Assembly: GCA_018401275.1 (NCBI GenBank)
Contig: JAGYKW010000002.1
Coordinates: 107,940-171,939 of the forward strand
Direction of reading: 5' to 3'
DNA from: Nitriliruptoraceae bacterium
GTDB taxonomy: Bacteria > Actinomycetota > Nitriliruptoria > Nitriliruptorales > Nitriliruptoraceae
DNA length: 64,000 nucleotides
A program made the position numbers and the translations under genes. Below are positions 10,076-17,307 of this stretch, piece by piece. How positions within the stretch are numbered: the stretch's first letter is position 1; each line of letters opens with the position of its first letter. The notes under the pieces are model-generated. The model was not told the DNA's origin, did no database searches, and saw only the letters and a program-made list of their open reading frames with translations.

Positions 10076-10105
10076 CCGACGAGGCGTGACGGACGAGGCG
10101 TGACA
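10064..10105 (+). repeat. 14-bp tandem repeat (three copies) across a gene junction
   Basis: GACGAGGCATGACC, GACGAGGCGTGACG, GACGAGGCGTGACA. The first copy carries the DUF255 stop codon; the third carries the GTG start of the hydrolase. Duplication of the junction appears to have set the spacing of the two genes. Confidence 0.85.
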
Positions 10106-11230
10106 GGCATGGCAGGGACCAACGGCAGCAGCAACGGCAGCAGCGACGGCCGCGGCGTGAGCGGGGAGAGACCGGAACCGCTCGGCGATCTCGGGGCCCG
10201 CAGCGCCGTGTGGGCGCCGCTGCGCTCCGGCTTCGTCGACGTGCGCGGCACCCCGGTGCACGTGATCCGTGGCGGCCGTCGCGTCGCCGACGGGGGCGAT
10301 CCGGTCCCGCACCTGTTCGTGCACGGACTGGGCGGCGGCGCCTCGAACTGGTTCGAGGTCATGGCCGCGCTGGGCGAGGACCGTGAGGTCATCGCGATGG
10401 ATCTGCCCGGCTTCGGCCGCACCGTCCCGCCCCGCTACAGCGCCGCACGCGTGCGCGCGAACGCCCGCTTCCTGCCCGCGTTCATGGACACGCTCGGCAT
10501 CGAGCGTGCGATCGTCCACGGCAACTCGATGGGCGGGATGCTCACGGCGCTGCTCGCCGGGATCGCTCCGGAACGCATCGCGCGCTCGGTGATGTGCGCG
10601 CCGGCGCTGCCGACCGCGAAGTCCGACCTGACCCACCTCCCCGGCGCGGTCCTGCGCCGCTTCGCGCCGTTCGTCGTGCCCGGCGTCGGCTCGAACGTGC
10701 TGCGCGCGTTCTGGTCGCGCGCCGACGTCGACACGCTGATCGCCGACGCGCTCGCGATCACCGTCCACGAGCCTGACCGTCTGAGTCCCGCGATGCTCGC
10801 CATCATGCGCGAGAACCTGCAGTACGCGAAGCGCAACCCGTGGCGCATCGAGTCGCTCGCCTACGCCGTCGAGTCGCTCGTCGCCGCGCTGCTCGGTGGC
10901 CGCGAGCTCACGCAGGGCGTGCACGCGATGCCGTCCGACACGCTCGTCGTGTGGGGCGACCGTGATGCGCTCGTGGGTCGGCCCGTCATCGAGCATCTCC
11001 ACGGCCTGCGTCCCGACTGGGACTACGCGGTGCTCCCTGACGTCGGGCACACGCCGATGATGGAGGTGCCCGACCGCTACCTCGCGGCGGTGCATGCCTG
11101 GATGACCGGGGCGCCGATCACGGGTGCCGGCGGAGTCCCCGGTGCATCGAGCATCGAGGAGGCGTTCGCGTCGCGCGACCCGCTCGCGTCGCTCGCCGCT
11201 CCGCTCACGCCGGGGATGTCGGTCGGCTGA
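10100..11230 (+). CDS. Alpha/beta-fold hydrolase
   Basis: 376 aa. Hallmarks: oxyanion-hole HGLGGGASNW (residues 75-84), nucleophile elbow GNSMGG with Ser143, an acid in VVWGDRDALVG and the final His in DVGHTPMMEVPDRYL, all in the right order. The N-terminal ~35 residues are Ser/Gly-rich. GTG 10100 lies in the tandem repeat; ATG 10109 is an equally good start. The substrate cannot be told: relatives include esterases, C-C hydrolases and lipases. Ends convergently with the Fic-like gene, overlapping by 26 bp. Confidence 0.85.
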   Translation: MTGMAGTNGSSNGSSDGRGVSGERPEPLGDLGARSAVWAPLRSGFVDVRGTPVHVIRGGRRVADGGDPVPHLFVHGLGGGASNWFEVMAALGEDREVIAMDLPGFGRTVPPRYSAARVRANARFLPAFMDTLGIERAIVHGNSMGGMLTALLAGIAPERIARSVMCAPALPTAKSDLTHLPGAVLRRFAPFVVPGVGSNVLRAFWSRADVDTLIADALAITVHEPDRLSPAMLAIMRENLQYAKRNPWRIESLAYAVESLVAALLGGRELTQGVHAMPSDTLVVWGDRDALVGRPVIEHLHGLRPDWDYAVLPDVGHTPMMEVPDRYLAAVHAWMTGAPITGAGGVPGASSIEEAFASRDPLASLAAPLTPGMSVG

Positions 11231-12347
11231 ATCGCAGGCCGCTGCCGCCGATGACGCGCTGCGCCTGACCGGACACGACCCACGTCGAGCACCGCTGGCG
11301 TGCCTCCGCCGGCGTCATGGCCGTGAGCGCGACGACGTCGCCGAGCGTGAACGTGTCGTCGAGCCCGTCGGGCAGCGTCTCCGGCAGCGTCTCCGGCAGC
11401 GCCTCCGCCAGCGTCTCGGGCAGCGCCTCCGCCAGCCCGACCGCGTGCGGCTGCGGGTCCGCGCGGCCGAGCGCGTCGACGGTGCGCTGCAGCGCGATGC
11501 CCTGCGCCTCGAGCAGCCGCTCGATCCAGCGGGTCGCGTCGCGGCGACGCAGGCTCGCGCCGACCTCCTCGTGGTAGCCGAGCGGATCCTCGGCGAGCAC
11601 CGCGTCCGGTGCGCCGAGCCCTCCGGGCATCAGCCCGTCGGCGATGAGCGCGAGACGCCCTGCGGCACGGGCGAGGCGGCCGTTCGCCGCGTCGAACGGC
11701 TGGTGGCGCAGCAGCTCGAGGTGGAGCACCCCGGCGCGCACGGCCGCGGGCAGCCGTGCGGCCGCGCCGCCCGTCCCGCTGCCCGTCACCGACCGCAGCA
11801 GGCCGTCCCACGCATCGGGCAGCAGGGCCGCGTCGGTCGGGAAGAACAGCACGCGCCCGACGCTCGCGTCGTGCACGACCCGCGCGCCGCGACGCAGCAG
11901 CCCGGCGCGCTCTGGCGCGACGAGCCCGTCGGTCAGCCGCGCGTGCAGCAGCGCGAGAGCCGTGCCCAGCCCGCTCGCATCCGCGCTCGCGCGGCCGAAC
12001 GCGTCGGAGAGGTCGATGGCGTCGACGCCGGCCGTGACCCCGGCGTGCTCGAGGACGGAGAGCTGCGCGAGCGCGGCCTCGTCGAGCCCGTCGTCGCCGC
12101 CGAGCGCGTCCAGCCATGTGCCGGCCCGTTCGGTCCCGCCGTCCTCGCTCGCGCGCAGCCCGCCGTCGAGCCGCAGCGTCGCCTCGGCGGTGAGCGCATC
12201 CTCCGTCGCGCGTCGTGCGGCGAGCGTGTCAGCATCGGCCGCAGCGATCGTCGTGCGCAGCAGCGCGAGTCCGCGCTCGAGCTCGTCGACGAGCAGCGTC
12301 AGGTGGACGGAGCCCACGCAGGGCATCGGTGCAGCAGGGTCGCTCAC
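11205..12347 (-). CDS. Fic-like protein with a degenerate active-site motif
   Basis: 380 aa. Residues ~130-230 resemble a Fic fold, ending HQPFDAANGRLARAAGRLAL. Aligned to the Fic motif HxFx(D/E)(A/G)N(G/K)RxxR, the catalytic His is Gln216 and the Mg-binding Asp/Glu is Ala220, while Phe218, Asn222, Gly223, Arg224 and Arg227 are kept. AMP transfer is therefore doubtful. Residues ~320-345 are a low-complexity ALPET/LPETL repeat. The C-terminal end (FTLGDVVALTAMTPAEARQR) looks like a helix-turn-helix. Its GTG start overlaps the upstream HAD gene stop (12344-12347). Possible roles: nucleotide-binding scaffold or regulator. Confidence 0.65.
   Translation of the reverse strand: MSDPAAPMPCVGSVHLTLLVDELERGLALLRTTIAAADADTLAARRATEDALTAEATLRLDGGLRASEDGGTERAGTWLDALGGDDGLDEAALAQLSVLEHAGVTAGVDAIDLSDAFGRASADASGLGTALALLHARLTDGLVAPERAGLLRRGARVVHDASVGRVLFFPTDAALLPDAWDGLLRSVTGSGTGGAAARLPAAVRAGVLHLELLRHQPFDAANGRLARAAGRLALIADGLMPGGLGAPDAVLAEDPLGYHEEVGASLRRRDATRWIERLLEAQGIALQRTVDALGRADPQPHAVGLAEALPETLAEALPETLPETLPDGLDDTFTLGDVVALTAMTPAEARQRCSTWVVSGQAQRVIGGSGLRFSRPTSPA
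11371..11430 (-). repeat. 12-bp tandem repeat inside the Fic-like gene
   Basis: Five imperfect copies of GGCAGCGTCTCC and variants (plus strand), encoding the in-frame LPET/EALP repeat. Copy number could change without breaking the frame. Confidence 0.8.
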
Positions 12348-13189
12348 GCGACGCCGCGACCCGCACGCCGACGATCGCGGCGGCCGCGATGGCCTGCGGT
12401 CGCGAGTCCTCGATGCAGGCCGTAGCCGTACGCGCTCGCCGCCAGGCCGAGCACGCTGCCGACGACGGTCGACGCGGTCAGGATGCGCTTCGCCCGCCGC
12501 GCGAAGATGACGACGGGCCAGCCGCGGCTGCGTGCGAGCGCCTCGAGCGCACGGTCGGGGTTGACGGCGACGGGATGGCCGACGAGCTCGAGCATCGGCT
12601 GGTCCGAGATCGAGTCGGAGTACGCGAAGCAGCGCTCGAGGTCGTAGTGCCGCTCACGCGCGATCGTGCGGATCGCCTCGACCTTGCCCTCGCCGTACAC
12701 GAACGGACCGTCGAGCTCGCCGGTGTAGACGCCGTCGCGCACCGCCACGCGCGTACCGATCCCACCGGTCATGCCGATGGCGTGGGCGAGCGGGTCGACG
12801 ATGCCCTGCGCCGAGGCCGACACGATCCACTGCTCACGGCCGGCGTTGCGGTGCATCTCGATGAGCTCGCGTGACTCCGGTCGGACCTGCTCGACGAGGC
12901 GGGGGAGGATGACGCCGTTGAGCGCGGCGAGGTCCGCCTCGGGCACGTCGCGGATCGCGCCGAGCAGCCGGTCGCGCGTCGATGCGGAGCGCTCGTCGCT
13001 CGCGCCGAACAGGCGGAAGGAGAGCGCCCGGACCGCGTCGCCGGTCAGCTGGCGGCTGGCGAGCAGCGAGGCCCGCCAGGCAGCGACCCCGAAGGTGAAC
13101 GTCGACGAGCCGCTGATGAGGGTGCGGTCGAGGTCGAAGAACGCCGCGGCGCGGGGGGCGGAGGGTGGGGGGAGGAACCGCTCGGTCAC
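12344..13189 (-). CDS. HAD-IB family phosphatase
   Basis: 281 aa from GTG 13189. HAD motif I is AAFFDLDRTLIS (Asp19, Asp21), motif II WIVSASAQG, motif III and IV EGKVEAI and FAYSDSISDQPMLELVG. The intervening helical cap and the sequence VNPDRALEALARSRGWPVV match the SerB-like HAD-IB group. Residues ~237-257 (TASTVVGSVLGLAASAYGYG) are a likely membrane-associated helix, as in actinobacterial relatives fused to or working with lysophospholipid acyltransferases. The substrate is uncertain: phosphoserine-like or lipid phosphate. Co-transcribed with the Fic-like gene. Confidence 0.8.
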   Translation of the reverse strand: MTERFLPPPSAPRAAAFFDLDRTLISGSSTFTFGVAAWRASLLASRQLTGDAVRALSFRLFGASDERSASTRDRLLGAIRDVPEADLAALNGVILPRLVEQVRPESRELIEMHRNAGREQWIVSASAQGIVDPLAHAIGMTGGIGTRVAVRDGVYTGELDGPFVYGEGKVEAIRTIARERHYDLERCFAYSDSISDQPMLELVGHPVAVNPDRALEALARSRGWPVVIFARRAKRILTASTVVGSVLGLAASAYGYGLHRGLATAGHRGRRDRRRAGRGVA

Positions 13190-13631
13190 GCCTGCCGCTC
13201 CGCCCTGTGGATGTGCTGCGCCGCGCGCCGCAGCGCTGGCGTCCTACCGCTCGGAGGATACGGAAGAGCCGCGGGATGCAGCGCGGAGGTGCCCCGGGAA
13301 CGCAAGATCCCCAGTGGCGCCCGCCCGAGCCCCCTTCCCCGTGGGGCTCGACCGAACTCCCCTGGGGACCTCGACGAGCGCAACCTACGTGACTTCAGTC
13401 CCCGTGGCGCGACCGTCGTCCACAGGTCCTGTGGACAAACCGGGGCACGGATGTGGACGTGCTGTGGAGAGCCGAGTGGGAGCGGGGACGGCCGCTGACG
13501 GGGTCTGGAGGACATCCCGGTCCGAGCGCAGGTCACGGGCACGTCCCCCCGCGAGAGGGGTCCACAGCCCGTCCACAGGCCGCTCCGGAGCATCGATTCT
13601 CCTGAAACGCGCGTCAATGTGCGCTCAGCGC
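13190..13631. other. 442-bp gene-free region with clustered TGTGGA/TCCACA words
   Basis: No convincing gene on either strand. It separates two minus-strand genes. Six TGTGGA-type words occur between 13418 and 13579, including a perfect TTGTCCACA (minus strand, 13430-13438). Confidence 0.6.
13418..13436. promoter_or_regulatory. Perfect inverted repeat, DnaA-box-like
   Basis: GTCCACAG (13418-13425), 3-nt spacer, CTGTGGAC (13429-13436). With the following AA the right arm reads TTGTCCACA on the minus strand, the form DnaA boxes take in GC-rich actinobacteria. Further words at 13452-13458, 13463-13469, 13560-13566 and 13571-13577. Whether this binds DnaA or another protein cannot be told. Confidence 0.4.
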
Positions 13632-15138
13632 TCAGTGCTCGGGGGCGTCCGTCACGTCGCCCGCGGCGCCCTCGTCGCCCGTCGGACCGGCGGCGCGTTC
13701 GTCCGCGCTGGCCTCCGTCGGCGCCTCACCCAGCCCCCCCAGCAGCGACGCCACGTCGTCGGGGACCTCGACGTCGCTGGCGTTGCGCGCCAGCCACAGC
13801 CCCGCATCCGCGAGCTCCTCGGTGTCGGGAAGGTTCTCCGGATGGGCGAGCGCCTGCTCGAGCCCACGGGTCCCGAGCACGTCGATCACGGTCGCGACGA
13901 ACCGCTCGGCCAGCGTCTCGTCGTCGGGTCGCAGGTCGAGGCCCAGCAGCCCGGCGAGCAGCTCCTCGCCGTCGCCCTGCACCGCTCGGCGCCGGCGCAG
14001 CACCTCCTCGATGCGGGCAAGTCCGGGCAGCCGGCCCTCGAGCGTCACCCGGGCCTCGTGCCGCGCCCATGCGCCGACGATGCCGACGACGACCTGGAGC
14101 TGACCCAGGATCGCGCGCTGCGCGGCGTTGGGTTCGAGCCGCAGCCGCCCGGCGCGCTCCAGCGCACGGCGGAACGCGTCGGGATCGTCAGGGTCGAGCT
14201 GCTGCTCCATCTGCTCGGCCAGCCCGCGCAGCTGCGACTCGTCGACCGTCATCGCCGCGGCGAAGCGGCCGATGAGCCGGATCACGTGCTCGTCGAGCCA
14301 GCCGATCGCGTGGTGGAGGCGCCGGTGGGTGGCCTCGGTGACGGCGAGCACGACGGCCACCTCGGTCGCATCCAGGTCGTAGCCGTCGAACGTGTCCGCG
14401 ACGTTCACGGCGATCAGCCCGGCCGTCGAACGCGGTGCGGTCGGCAGGCCGAGGTCGCGGTGGCCGTGGACCTGGCAGGCCAGCGTCCCGATGACCTGTC
14501 CGGCCTGCAGCGCGTTGAGGGTCGCGGCCGCCGGACGCAGCGCCGCGCCAGGATCGCCCGCGCCGCGCCGCCGCCCGGCCGCTCGCGCCACCGCCCGCGC
14601 TCGCGCCGCCGCCGGGCGTCAGACCCATCGCTCCGAGCGCGCCGCGCAGCATGTCGCCGAGCCCCTCGCCCGACGACAGCATGGCGCGCAGCTGCGCGCG
14701 CAGCTCGTCCGCCTGGGCCTCGCCGATACCGAACGCGCTCAGGTCGAGCTCGTCGAGCCGCTCCGCATCGAGCCCGAGCGCCCCGAGCGCCCCGAGCCCC
14801 TCGTCGAGCGCGTCGGGGGAGTCCTCGAGCAGCCGTCCGAGCTCACCGAGCTGCTGCGAGGCGAGCGCGACCAGCGCCTCGGTGCTGGCCTCGGCGATCG
14901 GGCCGATCAGACGCATGAACATCGGGATGGCGAGGTCGATCCACTCCTCGCGGTCGAGCACCAGCGTGCGGCCGGCGTCGGGTGGCTGGGGCAGCGCGCC
15001 CGCGTCGAGCCAGTGCTCGGCGAGGCGGAACGCCTCCTCGAGCCGGGCCCGCTCCTCGGCGCTCGGACGCCGATCGCCCACGCGCGCGACCTCACGGGCG
15101 GCGCGCTCGGCGAGGCTCCAGTCGACGGCACCCGCCAT
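13632..15138 (-). pseudogene. DUF2342 zinc-dependent metalloprotease family protein, one frame change
   Basis: About 500 aa when the frame change near 14560-14590 (a GC-repetitive stretch) is repaired. The N-terminal part starts MAGAVDWSLAERAAREVARV with AGGAGGT 5 nt upstream. The C-terminal part has QAGQVIGTLACQVHGHRDLG and LAVTEATHRRLHHAIGWLDE, the ExxH-type helix of the family (first His of HExxH absent, as in many members), and ends with NLPDTEELADAGLWLARN. Members are cytoplasmic proteins with no proven protease activity. The neighbours (PDZ/S16 protease and UPF0182) match the order of M. tuberculosis Rv3193c-Rv3195 as I remember it. Intact apart from the shift, so possibly a sequencing artefact. 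Confidence 0.75.
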
Positions 15139-15215
15139 CCCGGACCTCCTGACGCACACCTGACACGTGCCTGACGCTGCCTGACGCGGCCTGCTGCTGG
15201 GGCACGTCGCAGGGC

Positions 15216-15221
15216 TACGGT
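15216..15221 (+). promoter_or_regulatory. -10-like box of the SDR gene
   Basis: TACGGT ends 6 nt before ATG 15228, the spacing expected of a leaderless transcript. No Shine-Dalgarno sequence is present. Confidence 0.4.
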
Positions 15222-15227
15222 ACGGGC

Positions 15228-16313
15228 ATGGCGACGATCGCGATCACTGGCGTTGGGGGCCTGCTCGGTCGTGCCCTGGTCGCACGCCTCAACGCTGACG
15301 GACCGGGTGCTGCGCACGGCGTGGACCGCATCGTCGGTCTCGACGTCCGCCCCCCGTCAGACCTCGCTCCCGAGCTCACGCTCGCTCCCGACCTCACGCT
15401 CGCTCCCGAGCTCGTGCTGCACGCGATCGACGTGCGCGATCCGGGACTCGTCGATCTCCTCGCCGGGGTCGACACCGTCGTGCACCTCGCGTTCCAGATG
15501 GACCCGATCCGCGACGTCGACGAGATGCGCTCCATCAACGTCGACGGGACCATGAACGTGATGGCGTGCGCACGTGCGGCCGGCGTCGGCCGTGTCATCT
15601 ACCTCTCCTCGGTCGTCGCCTACGGCGCCCGTCCCGACAACGACGTCCCGCTCACCGAGTCGAGCCCGCTGAACGGGCAGCCCGGGTTCACCTACGCCGA
15701 GCACAAGCGCGAGGTCGAGGACCTGCTGTGGCCGTGGCACGCGGCGAGCGACGCCCCGGCGCTGACCGTGCTGCGCAGCGCCGCCGTGTTCGGTCCGGGC
15801 GTGCAGAACTTCCTGACGCGCGTGCTCGAGCTCCCCGCACTGCCCGTGCTGCCCGACGCCCCGCCGCTGCAGTTCGTCCACGTCGACGACGTCACCAGCG
15901 CGGTCGTGCATGCGCTGAGCACTCCGCTCGACGGGGCGTTCAACGTCGCGCCCGACGGCTGGCTCGACCATGCGCGCGTCCTCGCGCTCTCGGGGCGCCG
16001 GACCCTCGCGATGCAGCCGGAACGGATGCGACGACTCGTCGAGCAGGCGCACCGTCTGGGCGTCGGCGAGCTCGAGCCCGGCGTCGTCGAGCTGTTCCAG
16101 CACCCGTGGGTGCTCTCCAACGAACGCCTGCGCGCGACGGGCTGGGCCCCGACCCGCAGCAACGAGGAGACGCTCCTCGAGACGGTGCTGGAGCACGAGG
16201 ACTTCGTGAGCCTCGGCCGGCTGCGCGTGAGCCGCACCCTGCTGCGCACGCTCGGGATCGCCGGGGGGGCGCTGCTCGCAGTCGCGTCCGCCGCGGCCCT
16301 GCGCCGGCGCTAG
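15228..16313 (+). CDS. NAD-dependent epimerase/dehydratase (extended SDR)
   Basis: 361 aa. Rossmann motif ITGVGGLLGRAL at the N-terminus; HLAFQMDPIRDV and INVDGTMNV follow; catalytic Ser (IYLSSVVAYGA) and Tyr-x-x-x-Lys (FTYAEHK) are in place; then VFGPG and LQFVHVDDVTSAVVHAL. Sugar-nucleotide or steroid-type substrate unknown. The C-terminal ~20 residues are hydrophobic (TLGIAGGALLAVASAAAL) with a basic end, so the enzyme may be tethered to the membrane. An 18-bp triplicate adds LAPEL/TLAPDL repeats at residues ~46-63. It is followed 4 nt later by the PDZ/S16 protease gene. Confidence 0.88.
   Translation: MATIAITGVGGLLGRALVARLNADGPGAAHGVDRIVGLDVRPPSDLAPELTLAPDLTLAPELVLHAIDVRDPGLVDLLAGVDTVVHLAFQMDPIRDVDEMRSINVDGTMNVMACARAAGVGRVIYLSSVVAYGARPDNDVPLTESSPLNGQPGFTYAEHKREVEDLLWPWHAASDAPALTVLRSAAVFGPGVQNFLTRVLELPALPVLPDAPPLQFVHVDDVTSAVVHALSTPLDGAFNVAPDGWLDHARVLALSGRRTLAMQPERMRRLVEQAHRLGVGELEPGVVELFQHPWVLSNERLRATGWAPTRSNEETLLETVLEHEDFVSLGRLRVSRTLLRTLGIAGGALLAVASAAALRRR
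15363..15416 (+). repeat. 18-bp tandem repeat, three copies, in frame
   Basis: CTCGCTCCCGAGCTCACG, then copies with one and two substitutions. It encodes LAPELT / LAPDLT / LAPELV between the first strands of the SDR fold. Confidence 0.9.
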
Positions 16314-16317
16314 GGCG

Positions 16318-17220
16318 GTGCGTCACGTCCGCCGCGCGCTGCTCGCTGCCGTTGCCCTCGTCACGCTCGGCGGCGCCTGGTGGTCGGGCGTGCTGCCGTG
16401 CGCGGTCGTCGTCGCACAGCCGGCCTGCCAGCTGATCGTCGCCGGCGGGCCGGTGCTCGACACCGCCACGCTCGTCACGGTCCGCGCCTCGGGGACGCAG
16501 GTCGGCATCGAGGACGCGCCGCTCGTGCGCGAGCCTGCCGGACGCCTGCTGGTCACCACCATCGAGGTGTGGGAGCCGGACGGCATCGGACCCTGGTGGG
16601 ACGCGCTGCGCGACCCGGACCGGGACCTCATCGCCCGCGCGCGCCTCGTGCCCGACGGCGGCGACCTCGATGACGTCGCGGAGGCGGGACGGCTGCGCAT
16701 GGCCGAGAGCCAGGACCTCGCCGTCGCGCTGGCGCTCAGCGAGCTCGGGCTGATCGCCTCGCCCGACGTGCCCGCCTGGGCGTGGCCCGTCGACGTCACC
16801 TTCGCGACCGACGAGGTCGGGGGACCGTCGGCCGGGCTGATGCTCGCGCTCGCGGTGATCGCGCGGCTCGGTCCGACCGATCCGACGAGCCGTCCGGACG
16901 GCGCGGCCTCTGCACGGGCGCCGCTGAGCGTCGCCGGGACCGGCGCGCTCGAGCCGGACGGTCGCGTCGTCGGGGTCGGAGGGCTGTCCCACAAGCTGCG
17001 CGGCGTCGTCGAGGACGCGCGTGGCGGGCCGCTGCCCGACGCGTTCCTGCTCCCGATGGATGATCTGCCCGTCGCGCGACGCGCGATCGTCGGACGCGAC
17101 CTGCTGCTCGTGCCGGTCACGGACCTCGGCGAGGCGCTGCAGGCGCTCGACACGCTCGCACGCGGTGGCACGCCGGAGGGCGCCGTGCTGCTGGCGGCCG
17201 ACGGTGGGGCCGGTCGGTAG
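16318..17220 (+). CDS. Membrane-anchored PDZ / Lon-type (S16) serine protease
   Basis: 300 aa from GTG 16318. An N-terminal anchor (LLAAVALVTLGGAWWSGVL) is followed by a PDZ-like region and an S16 protease domain. The Ser-Lys dyad is Ser171 in DEVGGPSAGLMLALAVI and Lys226 in VVGVGGLSHKLRGV. This corresponds to the YlbL-like extracytoplasmic proteases. It lies between the SDR and the UPF0182 gene; the protease-UPF0182 pair is conserved in actinobacteria, suggesting the protease processes or regulates the UPF0182 protein or its targets (inference). Confidence 0.85.
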   Translation: MRHVRRALLAAVALVTLGGAWWSGVLPCAVVVAQPACQLIVAGGPVLDTATLVTVRASGTQVGIEDAPLVREPAGRLLVTTIEVWEPDGIGPWWDALRDPDRDLIARARLVPDGGDLDDVAEAGRLRMAESQDLAVALALSELGLIASPDVPAWAWPVDVTFATDEVGGPSAGLMLALAVIARLGPTDPTSRPDGAASARAPLSVAGTGALEPDGRVVGVGGLSHKLRGVVEDARGGPLPDAFLLPMDDLPVARRAIVGRDLLLVPVTDLGEALQALDTLARGGTPEGAVLLAADGGAGR

Positions 17221-17307
17221 CCTGTAGGGACCGCTCCGCGGCGTGACCGCGGCCTGCACGACTTCCGTCCTCGAATCCCGTCCTCGTATCCCGTCCGAGA
17301 GGTCACC

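Noticed and set aside
13418..13579. Replication origin (oriC)
   Set aside because: DnaA-like boxes exist, but there is no dnaA, dnaN, recF or rpmH nearby and no AT-rich unwinding region.
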